Made by a program: the position numbers and the translations under genes. Shown piece by piece: positions 1 to 7,443 of a DNA stretch of 11,428 nt. Every line of letters begins with the position of its first letter. Positions within the stretch are counted from its first letter, which is position 1. The stretch lies in contig JAUCNG010374039.1 of the NCBI GenBank assembly GCA_032353305.1, forward strand, positions 1 to 11,428, in the 5' to 3' direction. This DNA comes from Cephalothrix spiralis. Its lineage: Eukaryota > Nemertea > Palaeonemertea > Archinemertea > Cephalotrichidae. Below the pieces are notes generated by a model that saw only the letters and a program-made list of their open reading frames with translations, did not search any database and had not been told where the DNA came from.

Positions 1-540
1 GTAAATGCTCAGCAAGCGGACCATTAAGTGTCTATTTGAGCCAGTCATCTGACGCCCTATATAGAAGAAGAAGAATACGAGAAGTGGAAGTCTTTCCGAA
101 AGGCAAAGCACTATCCTTATCAACTTCAGATCATGATCATAAAAGATGAAATATCGCTTTTTTTGCCGTGGTTAAATTTTTCTGTCCTTTATAGTTTATT
201 ATCTTTTATGAAGACATAAAAATTTTATTGATACAATGTATGAACTCCCCAGACAATCTACAAATCATGATTAATAATTGTATGAATTTTCATTAAGTCA
301 CGCAATGGGATGCTATCCGCAATTTGTCTTTATAACAATTGCTTCCACTTGGCATTGCCACTGTTTTGTCGAGTTCGACAATTGTCTAGCCAGATTATTA
401 TTATATGGTTATGCGAGTTCAATACGTTCGATCAATATTAAAAATAATTATGGCAGTTATGTGCATCCTCGTTCCCATAGTATTATATCATATTTCATAA
501 TAGTTAGCCAAGCAGCTGCAGACTGACACTCTGACAGGTG
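1..540. other. AT-rich non-coding DNA, nothing recognised
   Basis: No gene or repeat family is recognised here. There is a short purine-rich GAA run near 64-75. The longest open frame on the plus strand (278-526, 82 codons) gives a protein with no recognisable domain and lies in sequence of ordinary composition, so it is treated as chance. A good splice-donor match, CAG followed by GTGAGA, occurs near 535-543, but no convincing exon precedes it. Confidence 0.5.
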
Positions 541-553
541 AGAATCAGTTATG

Positions 554-660
554 TGACGTATCACCCCAGCCAATCATAACGTATCAGAGCTGTTTTTTTC
601 CTAGCGAAACGCATCAGAGCTGGGTCGGAACGTATCGGAGCTGGTAATGCACTATATACG
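554..660 (+). promoter_or_regulatory. Promoter-like cluster: CCAAT box, three 15-16-bp motifs, TATATA
   Basis: A CCAAT box sits at 570-574 (GCCAATCAT). Three copies of the motif AACGYATCRGAGCTG follow at 578-592, 608-623 and 629-644, and a partial fourth match (GACGTATC) lies just upstream near 555-562. A TATATA run is at 653-658, about 25-30 bp before the tRNA-like box A at 682-693. Seen: the motifs and their order. Inferred: they could be a Pol II promoter or an upstream element for the Pol III-like sequence downstream. Three near-identical motifs in 70 bp are unlikely by chance but could simply be a decayed minisatellite inside a mobile element. No transcript evidence is available. Confidence 0.35.
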
Positions 661-670
661 TAAAAGCGGG

Positions 671-780
671 CCGGGCCTGGTTAGCTCAGGTGGTAGCTAG
701 ATCAATGTGAAGTCATCATTTGAATTACTGCCTTGGCTGAATGTGTATAGGTCAACGCCCAACTGAATTGAAACTGCGAA
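671..780 (+). repeat. tRNA-like SINE head (box A only)
   Basis: The run GGTTAGCTCAGGTGGTAGC (679-697) closely matches the 5' half and D-arm of a eukaryotic tRNA, including internal Pol III promoter box A (TAGCTCAGGTGG, 682-693). The sequence after it does not fold as a tRNA. No good box B was found at the expected distance; the nearest, around 752-763, is poor. This is typical of a tRNA-derived SINE head or an eroded tRNA pseudogene. The 3' boundary is a guess. A small hairpin, GGGGT-TCTC-ACCCC, lies at 826-839 and may or may not belong to it. Confidence 0.5.
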
Positions 781-970
781 GCAACTTTTTAGCTTAACAA
801 AAACTTGGTGTGTACGAAGACTAGTGGGGTTCTCACCCCTCCTTCAAATCATTCAATTTCATGATGCGACTTCTTAAAATCCTTGAAAACTCCTTGAGAG
901 TCATTCGAACTTATTTAAAAAAGAGTTTTTTAATGCGGTATAACTCATCTGAATGCTCTTATTTTCAAAA

Positions 971-1481
971 CAATGGTCATGGAAAAAATTGTTATACACA
1001 TACGCTGAAGTGGGTTGGTAACTTTTTTTGGCAAAAAACCACTTTCTTTGTCAATTTTTCTTCTTTGTTTTTTTACCATTTTTAGGCTTTTAATCATGGA
1101 CCATTATTATTACTTATATAAACTTAAACACCATTCAAAGTAACATTATTAGCAAAACAAAGAAAATGGCTAAAATTGGGTGGGTGGTCAGAATTTTTAG
1201 GAAAAAATTGGCGTGCTGTGGAAAAAAGTGGAAAATTTTGTTCGAAAAAAATCTGGACCGCAGAAAAGTTTGTCAACTGCGTGCAAAAAATATGGGGTGG
1301 GTGGTTAAAAAATTGATAGAAGAATTTGGCACGATGAAAAATTTGGCGAAAAAGGGTTGGGTGGGGGCAAAAAAGGTCTTTCCAATTTTTTCCATGCCAT
1401 TTTGGGGATGGGTGAATACCTCAACTCAATTTTTGCAATTTTCGGCCTATGTGTATGGCAATTTATTCCATGACCCCCCTG
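971..1481. mobile_element. Non-autonomous TIR element, GGGTGGGTGGT family, copy 1
   Basis: The ends are inverted repeats: 976-1001 matches the reverse complement of 1449-1474 at 23 of 26 bases (core GTCATGGAAAAAATTG). The right end continues into CCCCCCTG (1474-1481). The left end appears eroded, with CAATG where copy 2 (5691-5890) has CAGGGGG. Inside are G-rich motifs at 1178-1188, 1295-1305 and 1354-1367 (GGGTGGGTGGT or close variants), separated by A-rich and T-rich stretches, as in copy 2. No transposase is present, so the element would depend on one supplied in trans. A 151-codon frame at 1166-1621 overlaps the inner part and runs past the right end; its Gly-Trp-Val repeats are just the G-rich motif translated. 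No target duplication is visible at these ends. Confidence 0.6.
1178..1367 (+). repeat. Three interspersed GGGTGGGTGGT motifs inside the TIR element
   Basis: The motif GGGTGGGTGGT is exact at 1178-1188 and 1295-1305, and varied (GGGTTGGGTGGGGG) at 1354-1367. Spacing is 117 and 59 bp, with A-rich and T-rich DNA between. The same 11-mer is exact at 5728-5738 in the related element. Each motif has only two or three G runs, so a single copy would not make a standard four-run G-quadruplex; pairing between copies is possible but speculative. Confidence 0.55.
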
Positions 1482-2134
1482 GCCAGGGTCCGATATACTA
1501 CTACTTTCCTCTAGAAAAAACCTCTTATCCATTTTGCAACATCCTCTGTAACCTTATATTGTACAACAAAGGAGAGCATCCTTCTAAGAACCTTCCATCA
1601 AAACTGAAGGGGACATTATAACAAATACTAATTAACCTATAGTGCCCATCTGGTGCCCATTAATGCGGCTTCGGTGTATAAAATTCCACCATTACTGAGA
1701 ATAAGGTTCTTATCAGCTAAGGCTATACCGGGGGTACCCTTCGGATGTTGATCGTGTAATATGGTTTATGAAATAGCTAATGTCAAATCAACCTGCTATA
1801 CCTAATCTCAGTAAACAGTGAAATTGTCCCGACCTTCGCTAAAGTTGACGTCGTACACGCAGAGGGGATTTTCTTATTACCATAGTTGTTTGCATTATCC
1901 TATTTCGAATCTTTGCTAAGATCTGCTAAATCATATTAAATTGCTGAAGATAAATATCTGATTTTAACGACCCCAGTCACTTCGCTTTATATTATAGTTA
2001 TGAGCTGGGTTGCAGTGATTTTACTGGTCAAAAGGGACACAGACATAGACTTACTTAAGTGGTGTTAGGGGACTTAATTTATATGGACACCAGTTCAGAT
2101 TGAATACAATCAACGTTGGAGCATTGGCTTCCAG
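1482..2134. other. Non-coding stretch with short imperfect palindromes
   Basis: No gene is recognised. Just past the TIR element is a 10-bp palindrome, CCTGGCCAGG (1478-1487). A weak inverted arrangement around CTGAGAATAAG and TCTTATCAG lies near 1695-1716. The rest is ordinary AT-rich sequence with stops in all frames. Confidence 0.45.
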
Positions 2135-2150
2135 GATTAATATATTAATC
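2135..2150. repeat. 16-bp perfect palindrome
   Basis: GATTAATATATTAATC reads the same on both strands. It lies 6 bp before the 20-bp tandem motif at 2157 and may mark the edge of that unit, or be a chance AT-rich palindrome or homeodomain-type (TTAAT) site. Confidence 0.7.
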
Positions 2151-2156
2151 TGTTTT

Positions 2157-2235
2157 ATGCACCGGTGTCAATGTTCATGCACCGGTGTCAACATTTTGGC
2201 GTCGGAAAAGAGAGCATGAACATTGACTGGTGCAT
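2157..2235. repeat. 20-bp tandem motif with inverted copy (ATGCACCGGTGTCAA)
   Basis: The 15-mer ATGCACCGGTGTCAA occurs at 2157-2171 and again at 2177-2191, a 20-bp period. An inverted copy lies at 2214-2235; its reverse complement matches 2157-2180 except for a 2-base gap and one substitution. The arms could form a hairpin with a loop of about 33 bases. A 15-base core of the inverted copy (CATTGACTGGTGCAT) recurs exactly at 7429-7443, next to the right end of another TIR element, which suggests a dispersed repeat or mobile-element terminus. The centre ACCGGT is itself palindromic. Confidence 0.65.
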
Positions 2236-4491
2236 TAGCGAACACAGAACGCGAAATTCGAATAACCGAACTTGCTGCACGCGCTATATATATATCTCCT
2301 TTTGTCCATTAGACTAGTCTGCGGAAGTGTCCAATAAATGTTTTACATAGGGCCTCAACGTAAATAATACAATACAATAAATCCTATAAGGGATATATAT
2401 TGCATGGGCATGAGCTATGTGATGATGAGTCTTCAGTACTGATATATGATTACATTGTACATGGAACAACAGAAATTCTGAACAACATAAGTTTATTTCT
2501 GATAAAGGATACAGTGCCTGTCCCTTGGTTTCCCTTTTGGTAATTATTAGTGACATATTTATTAGCAACTCAAATACTCATGCTCTAGTATGGAAGAGCC
2601 GGTTTGGTCCCGCGAGTCAGGCCACAACATGTAGTCCTTCGCAAGCTCGCAGCGTAACTGTCTTCAATCTACTGTTATTTAATCGAACCGCGTCACTTTT
2701 AGGCTGCCAAAACTGCATACATGTACTATACGTGAACCATATTGGAGTGAGTTAGATATATTTCAAACTAAACGTAGAAATCTTTAAGTAGCATACTCTC
2801 TTCTAATGTTGTATTCGGAAAATGGAGCTTGATTTCGATATCGTCAGTCAAGTATCACTTGAAATTTATAATGCAATATAATATGTATAATATGTTCATA
2901 GACGCACAAAATGTCTTAATTTGATGAAAATCCATCTATGCATACTTGCGAGGACGCTTTGAATCGAACCAAATTTCATAATTACGTCTTACTTTATTAC
3001 TTTCCTTATGAAGTCAACGTTCCATATTTGAAAATGGCTGTTATATCAATATAAATTAAAATGTCAAATGTGTTCCTATGCTTCCAATGTGCTATTTCCA
3101 ATTGAATTCTGAGTATAAATTGATAAGATCCGAGTCTTTAAATTGGATCTTAGGGACATGTCCAGTTTCAAGGGTTATTGATATGAAAATTACTTATTAC
3201 AACTAATTGTCTCACTTGGGCTCAATTTTCACGAATGAATATTTCCGGTTCTATGAAATTAATACATTTATTAGAAATCGATTGTGTCTGTTAATTCTAC
3301 TGACTTCATATTTGCATATTTTCAAATTCTTTGTACACAGTTGTTATTTACCCTAGTAAACGAGCCAACCAGAAGCGAAATATGTTCAAGTTTTTCAAAT
3401 TCCTGTCTTCTAAGATTTGCTGGCGGGTTCACGAAAGTGAATTGATGTTTTTACTAAGACAGTTTCTTCCTCCTCTAACTAGCGTGATCCGGTGTGGCAC
3501 AACTCGACTACCTCGCTATGTTAATTGGCATTATCTATATTTGAGAGCTTAGCTGAAATTTACCTTTGGGAATCATTGCGATTAGGGTTGTATCGCATGC
3601 CGAGCACCAAGCTTATGTAACAGCGGCCAAATCATGCTACCTTAATCGGTTGAAGATTTGATTGGCTCTAGACTATCACGTGTTTAATGAATTATTTATT
3701 TTACAGACAAAGATATTTTTATAAATAGCTGCTCAGACCTTAACTGAAAAAGAAATGTTTGCATAAAACCACAATTTGAAAAAAACAAAACAATTTTGAA
3801 CTTTTTCGTGTGTCTAAAAAATGTTACATATACACTATTAAATACGCTATTAGTTCTCGATATTGACACATAGAGAGCTGACGATTTACTCCCATTGTGA
3901 GTAGAGTTTAGATGTATCAAAATAATATATCAAAATAATATTTGCAGATATCTACTCTATCTTAAGCAGAATACCTTTTTGTTTGATGTCCTATTTTTAA
4001 AAAAGTTAGGTCAAAAACAAAATTCTGCCTTCTCTGTCGTATGTCATGATGATTCTTTCATAGGCTAGGGTTTCTGTCAAGTTTGAACCTTTCCGTTTCT
4101 TCAAGGTAAACACTCTTATGAAATTATAAGAGATGCGTGTCTATCAGCTAGCTGCTTACGAACATGCTATTTTAGGAGAAGGAATCAGAGAATCTTTTAA
4201 GCGGTATTATGGCTTTTCCGTTTAGGCAAGAGAGTCTAGTTGAGCGAATGAGCGTATCTGAAATCAGTTTAAGAGGGGTCTTGATTTCCATACGTTATCC
4301 TATTTGGGGAATCCTCGCATATAGGGAAGGGTATACCAAGCGAGCCCCGCCTGAGCATAGTGCTACTATACGACGACAAATACAACGATCTTGAAAGTGT
4401 CGCCGCCTTAATTCCAAATTATTTTCTAGAAAATAAACGTGTTAAATTGTTTATCAAACAAAATCTGAGCAAAGCCGTCATCCAACCAAGC
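2236..4491. other. About 2.2 kb AT-rich non-coding DNA, no gene recognised
   Basis: All open frames here are under about 90 codons and none gives a recognisable domain. Small items seen: a (TA)n run near 2285-2294, a 13-bp tandem duplication at 3916-3941 (ATCAAAATAATAT twice), and a 7-bp inverted pair GAGTAGA/TCTACTC around it (near 3899-3957). No rRNA, tRNA or mobile-element terminus was found. Introns or exons of a host gene cannot be excluded by eye. Confidence 0.45.
3916..3941. repeat. 13-bp tandem duplication, two copies
   Basis: ATCAAAATAATAT is present twice head to tail with no mismatch. This is a simple AT-rich duplication, probably replication slippage. Confidence 0.75.
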
Positions 4492-4545
4492 ATAAGATAA
4501 GATAAGATTTATTTCTCTATCTCCCCCTTTCGGGGTACGAGAGTA
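4492..4545 (-). repeat. LINE-like 3' tail (minus strand)
   Basis: Read on the minus strand, a GC hairpin (stem from CCCC 4524-4527 and GGGG 4532-4535) is followed by AATAAA-like sequence and then a short TTATC microsatellite (4492-4508 on the plus strand, AGATA/ATAAG units). A hairpin followed by a short tandem-repeat tail is known for the 3' ends of several non-LTR retrotransposon clades (CR1, L2 and relatives) and of SINEs that borrow those tails. No reverse-transcriptase coding sequence is recognisable next to it, so this is at most a 5'-truncated copy. The upstream limit (toward higher coordinates) is not visible. Confidence 0.45.
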
Positions 4546-5095
4546 CAATATCAAAAGCATAAGTTGATAAACGAAACGTGCCACCAGCACGGTTCACAAC
4601 TTCACACGCTTCTTTAGTATGGTGAAAGTAGTCCGGCTGTACAGAATCGTATAACGACATATGGCCCATATAACGCAATGACAAAACGTATATTGTTCTC
4701 CGTTTTACTCCGTAAAATCTAACATTTGCCAGGATATAGCCTATTAATCGCCATTACAATAGAACTCTTTAAATACCAAATATTGCGCCTTGGCCAACCG
4801 ATTCAAACATGGCTGAACTTTGTCGGTTCCGGAGATACGTTGTTCAATTGCAGAATATTAAAAGGACCGTTATTAAACGAGGTACCTTTAAATATACTAA
4901 CCAAGCTTTGTAACCAGGTATCTTCAAATGTTTTTAATCGATCAAAGGTGAACGCTATCTTAGGTCTTCTTTTAGCTACGCCCTTTTCTAATGATCAAAC
5001 AAGTTATAAATCCTAGATACACCCATCATAAATGAATTAGAAATGCAAGTTACCTTGTTTGCTATTTGGATGAGCATTTCGATGAACCCTTCGAT
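4546..5095. other. Non-coding or unresolved stretch with one uninformative open frame
   Basis: The stretch may include the body of the truncated retroelement whose tail is at 4492-4545. On the plus strand a frame is open from 4723 to 5016 after a TAA at 4720-4722. It begins beside a plausible splice acceptor (GCCAG at 4728-4732) and contains a plausible donor (CAG then GTATCT near 4915-4923). The roughly 95-residue translation shows no motif I recognise and no ATG start, so I do not call it a gene. A small repeat, TTCGATGAA, occurs twice near 5077-5098. Confidence 0.3.
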
Positions 5096-5314
5096 GAATG
5101 ACGTGTTGAGAGTAAATGCACTAGATAATAGGTTACTTTAAGGAGGCGGAATAGGTTGTCGATGACACCATTTCATTTTTTTGTTTATCGAGATAAGGAG
5201 GGGAACAGGGTAACCAGTCACCTCTTTGAATGACGTGTTAAGAGTTAATGCACTAGATAATAGGTACTTTAAGGAGGCGGAATAGGTTGTCGATGACACC
5301 ATTTCCTTTTTTTG
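5096..5314. repeat. Direct duplication of about 87 bp with 45-bp spacer
   Basis: The segment 5096-5182 is repeated at 5228-5314 with about four differences, one of them a single-base indel. Both copies start GAATGACGTGTT and contain AAGGAGGCGGAATAGG. The 45-bp spacer (5183-5227) is not repeated. Such high identity suggests a recent local duplication. The period is 132 bp. The duplicated unit contains stops and is not coding. It could be the start of a minisatellite or part of a larger repeat family; nothing ties it to a known one. Confidence 0.8.
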
Positions 5315-5680
5315 GCGTTAAAACAAGTAAATAAAGTCGTTGAAGTTAAGAATAGGTTCGGTTCTTTTAATGTATTAAAGATTCATTAGATCCCTTCGAG
5401 GTTTAAATTCTGTAAGGATCTTTATAGTTGTTACAATTTCTTGTCTAATGGGATAAAACAAAAACAGGAAACAAAAACAGTCATTAAAGGAGGGGAAATA
5501 TAGTACAGAGTAGAATAAGTTCATAAATATCAAGAGTATCATGAAACTTAATAAAATCATAATAATCCTTATCAAAATCGCCTACACATATTCATCTGTG
5601 TCAGAATTATGAAAATTTGATAAAGGAAATAGTATTTATTAATGATTTTGTCCAAAATTTGCAAAATTTATCCGAATATG
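5315..5680. other. AT-rich stretch, nothing recognised
   Basis: No gene, RNA or repeat terminus is seen. Open frames here are short and of biased composition. A long plus-strand frame (5617-6225) begins in it but runs straight through the inserted element at 5691-5890 and is treated as chance. Confidence 0.45.
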
Positions 5681-5683
5681 CTG

Positions 5684-5690
5684 ATTTGTA
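5684..5690. repeat. Target-site duplication, left copy
   Basis: ATTTGTA here is repeated at 5891-5897, immediately flanking the CAGGG...CCCTG ends of the 200-bp TIR element. Confidence 0.65.
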
Positions 5691-5890
5691 CAGGGGGTCA
5701 TGGAAAAAATGCGGATATACATGTGGGGGGTGGGTGGTAAGCAGGTCGAAAACGCAAATTTTCCATATGTTTACGCGTTTTTCCACATTAATATTCTATG
5801 TTCCCAATGGAGATTTCGAACTAAGAAAGAATTTCCGCGAAATACACCATATCTATATTCGCATTTTTTTCCATGCCCCCCCCCCCCCTG
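5691..5890. mobile_element. MITE-like 200-bp TIR element, GGGTGGGTGGT family, copy 2
   Basis: The element starts CAGGGGGTCATGG and ends CCATG followed by 13 C and TG. Terminal inverted repeats (5699-5719 and 5854-5875) match at about 20 of 22 positions with one length difference in the A run. It is flanked by the direct repeat ATTTGTA (5684-5690 and 5891-5897); the identity extends to CTGATTTGTA if the shared CTG is counted. That is the expected footprint of DNA-transposon insertion. A CAGGG start with a 7-8-bp target duplication would fit the hAT superfamily, but that is inference. The internal GGGTGGGTGGT (5728-5738) and the TIR core link it to the 511-bp element at 971-1481. No transposase is encoded. 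Confidence 0.75.
5876..5888 (+). repeat. Poly-C tract, 13 C
   Basis: An uninterrupted run of 13 cytosines lies within the right end of the 200-bp TIR element, facing only five G at its left end (5693-5697). The asymmetry suggests slippage expansion after insertion. A similar 10-C tract ends the element at 7030-7419. Confidence 0.85.
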
Positions 5891-5897
5891 ATTTGTA
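5891..5897. repeat. Target-site duplication, right copy
   Basis: ATTTGTA follows the final CCCTG of the element and matches 5684-5690 exactly. Confidence 0.65.
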
Positions 5898-5911
5898 TGC
5901 TAATTTTAGGG

Positions 5912-5932
5912 ATCCTCATCGGGGTTCTTTTG
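5912..5932 (+). repeat. 21-bp direct repeat, copy 1
   Basis: The 21 bases, with core CCTCATCGGGGTTC, recur exactly at 6530-6550, 618 bp downstream. Identity stops at both edges, so the two copies could be a long target duplication around an insertion, or pieces of a dispersed repeat. Confidence 0.75.
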
Positions 5933-6529
5933 GTTCAAAATTTGAAAAAATGAAGTTTTATATATTGGCATCTTATTTTAAATATATAGTTATGGGTCTG
6001 GTAAAAAGAACAGCATTCAATAGCGTAAGCGTAATATCTCGTCGCGTCGCGGAACACCTGGTTAGCGATATTTTGACAACACGTGTGTTTCAAACTGGTT
6101 TGTTGAAAAAACCTTGTATGCTTCCGTTTCAATTAATTACTCCACCATCTTTAGATCGCGCGGCAGGGATCGCAAAAGGGCGAGGGGTCCTTTTCTACAC
6201 GAGTGTTTGGGTCGTACGGCCTTAGTATAGAATGTAAACAAACCCGAATATGCCTTATAATGAAAAAAATCATGAAATACATGTATAAATTCAGGTAATA
6301 AACTTTTGGGTTCATGTTCTGCATGCTCTTGATAATAATGAAAATAATGAATCCGTCCACATTATTCTGCTATAGGCATGCAACAAACAAATGAGTTCAT
6401 ATGTTATTCTGTCCTTTCCGGAATATCTGTTACTTATATGTAGATTCTTTTATTAAACTACCTAGAGACTGGGCCTTATCAATTATGGCATAATTGAAAA
6501 TCGGACTTGGATGTGTAATTGCATCAAGT

Positions 6530-6550
6530 ATCCTCATCGGGGTTCTTTTG
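6530..6550 (+). repeat. 21-bp direct repeat, copy 2
   Basis: Exact copy of 5912-5932. The following bases differ (TTTCTAAT here, GTTCAAAA there), so the repeat is confined to 21 bp. Confidence 0.75.
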
Positions 6551-6797
6551 TTTCTAATAATCAATTCTTTTGGCTGAGAGTTAGATATATGTGGGTTTGA
6601 TACTGGTTTCTTATTTGATTACATAAAAAGTTAATGTTTCGGCAAGGTTTCTTTTTGGACAAGATGCTATAATGATATAATTGGTTATTGAAGTGTAAGG
6701 TTCCTGACACAAGTGCTGACACAGATGTGATATTTAAACAATAATTTGAACCTTTCTACTAAACTTCTCGCTAAATTCAAACATAAATTGACTTGTG

Positions 6798-6814
6798 ATT
6801 TACCCGGGGTAAAT
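6798..6814. repeat. 17-bp palindrome
   Basis: ATTTACCC and GGGTAAAT are perfect inverted arms of 8 bp around a single central G. No element boundary or TF assignment is evident. Confidence 0.7.
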
Positions 6815-6875
6815 TACTCCGAAAGGACTAATAGTTTTTTTTCAGCATTTCTAGCTGAGAACTCTCCTGAAACTT

Positions 6876-6916
6876 CGTAAGTAAGTATGAAACATGGTGT
6901 TTCTGGCTTACTTCCG
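6876..6916. repeat. 41-nt interrupted hairpin
   Basis: Left arm AAGTAAG-TAT-GAAACA pairs with TGTTTC-TGG-CTTACTT around a TGG loop, giving 7 + 6 perfect pairs separated by a 3 x 3 internal mismatch. Adding the outer CG/CG pairs across one mismatch gives arms of 19. It is shorter than a usual pre-miRNA, so it is recorded as a structure without assigned function. Confidence 0.6.
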
Positions 6917-7029
6917 GTCACCATTTTGGCCACCTATTGGATAATTCTCACTTCTAATTGATTCCCTCTTGCGACACGAACATCTCGATATGATTCACTC
7001 TGCCTCACTCGATATTTTGTACTGACCTG

Positions 7030-7419
7030 CAGGGAAATGTGAAAATAGCGCTGCGTAGCTAGGCCTCACAGGCGGGGACATTTTTTCAAGCACTATCAGT
7101 CGCTATGGATCGCTATGGATGGCCCATAGGGGCGGGGAATTTAAGATTATTACAGAAAAAAACCGCTTGCAAATGGAACAAATGAGCAAAACACAGAAAA
7201 TTTTGAAAAAGAATAACTTTCAGCTCAGCCACGGTGATTTTGCTTTTTATAAAAAATTTTTTTCAGATACTAGATAAAAAAATTGCGCTTTGTAGCGCTG
7301 TGTACCGCCACCCTACCCGGGGACTTAGCGCTAAAGGAGTTCCGTGGATCGGGGCGATCCAACGATTTCTAGCGCTAGGATCGCCTTAGGCGTCGCTATT
7401 TTGACATTTCCCCCCCCCC
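7030..7419. mobile_element. TIR element of about 390 bp with CpG-rich, palindrome-rich interior
   Basis: The left end CAGGGAAATGTGAAAATAGCG (19-mer from 7032) matches the reverse complement of 7394-7412 at 18 of 19 bases, and the right end runs into 10 C (7410-7419). The interior is unusually GC and CpG rich for this window. AGCGCT occurs at 7047-7052, 7294-7299, 7327-7332 and 7371-7376. Two 10-bp palindromes are TTAGCGCTAA (7325-7334) and CTAGCGCTAG (7369-7378). A hairpin GGATCG-GGG-CGATCC lies at 7346-7360, and a tandem CGCTATGGAT pair at 7101-7120. No transposase frame is present. No target duplication is clear. The CAGGG start and poly-C end resemble the 200-bp element, though the TIR sequences differ. 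Confidence 0.55.
7101..7120 (+). repeat. 10-bp tandem duplication CGCTATGGAT x2
   Basis: Two exact copies head to tail, inside the 7030-7419 element. Confidence 0.8.
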
Positions 7420-7428
7420 GATGCATTT

Positions 7429-7443
7429 CATTGACTGGTGCAT
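7429..7443. repeat. 15-bp dispersed motif shared with 2221-2235
   Basis: CATTGACTGGTGCAT is identical to 2221-2235 and is followed by AATGTTCAT, a further piece of the 2157-2180 motif. It sits 9 bp after the poly-C end of the 7030-7419 element. Confidence 0.65.

Larger units (their letters stand above)
5898..7029. other. Non-coding stretch with two inverted repeats and a 21-bp direct repeat
   Basis: No gene is recognised in this 1.1 kb. The first 21-mer copy (5912-5932) is repeated exactly at 6530-6550. A short perfect hairpin lies at 6798-6814 and a longer interrupted one at 6876-6916. The remainder is AT-rich with frequent stops. Confidence 0.45.

Noticed and set aside
278-526. 82-codon open frame near the window start
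   Set aside because: No domain or recognisable motif; a nearby CAG/GTGAGA donor match lies beyond its stop codon.
1291-1367. G-quadruplex
   Set aside because: G runs are too few and too far apart within each motif for a standard four-tract structure.
1166-1621. 151-codon plus-strand open frame
   Set aside because: It lies over and beyond a TIR element. Its recurring Gly-Trp-Val is the translated GGGTGGGT motif, and composition is otherwise Lys/Phe-rich as expected from A and T runs.
2285-2294. TATA box from the (TA)n run
   Set aside because: Simple dinucleotide run in AT-rich DNA with no supporting downstream gene.
4723-5016. Open frame with a possible splice acceptor and donor
   Set aside because: No ATG, no recognisable domain, and splice motifs of this quality are common by chance. 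Without homology or RNA it cannot be called an exon.
5617-6225. Longest plus-strand open frame, 202 codons
   Set aside because: It reads through the whole inserted 200-bp element and its target duplications, including the poly-C run, and no part resembles a known protein.
6876-6916. microRNA precursor
   Set aside because: The hairpin is about 41 nt with a 3-nt loop, too short for a Drosha/Dicer substrate, and has a large internal mismatch.
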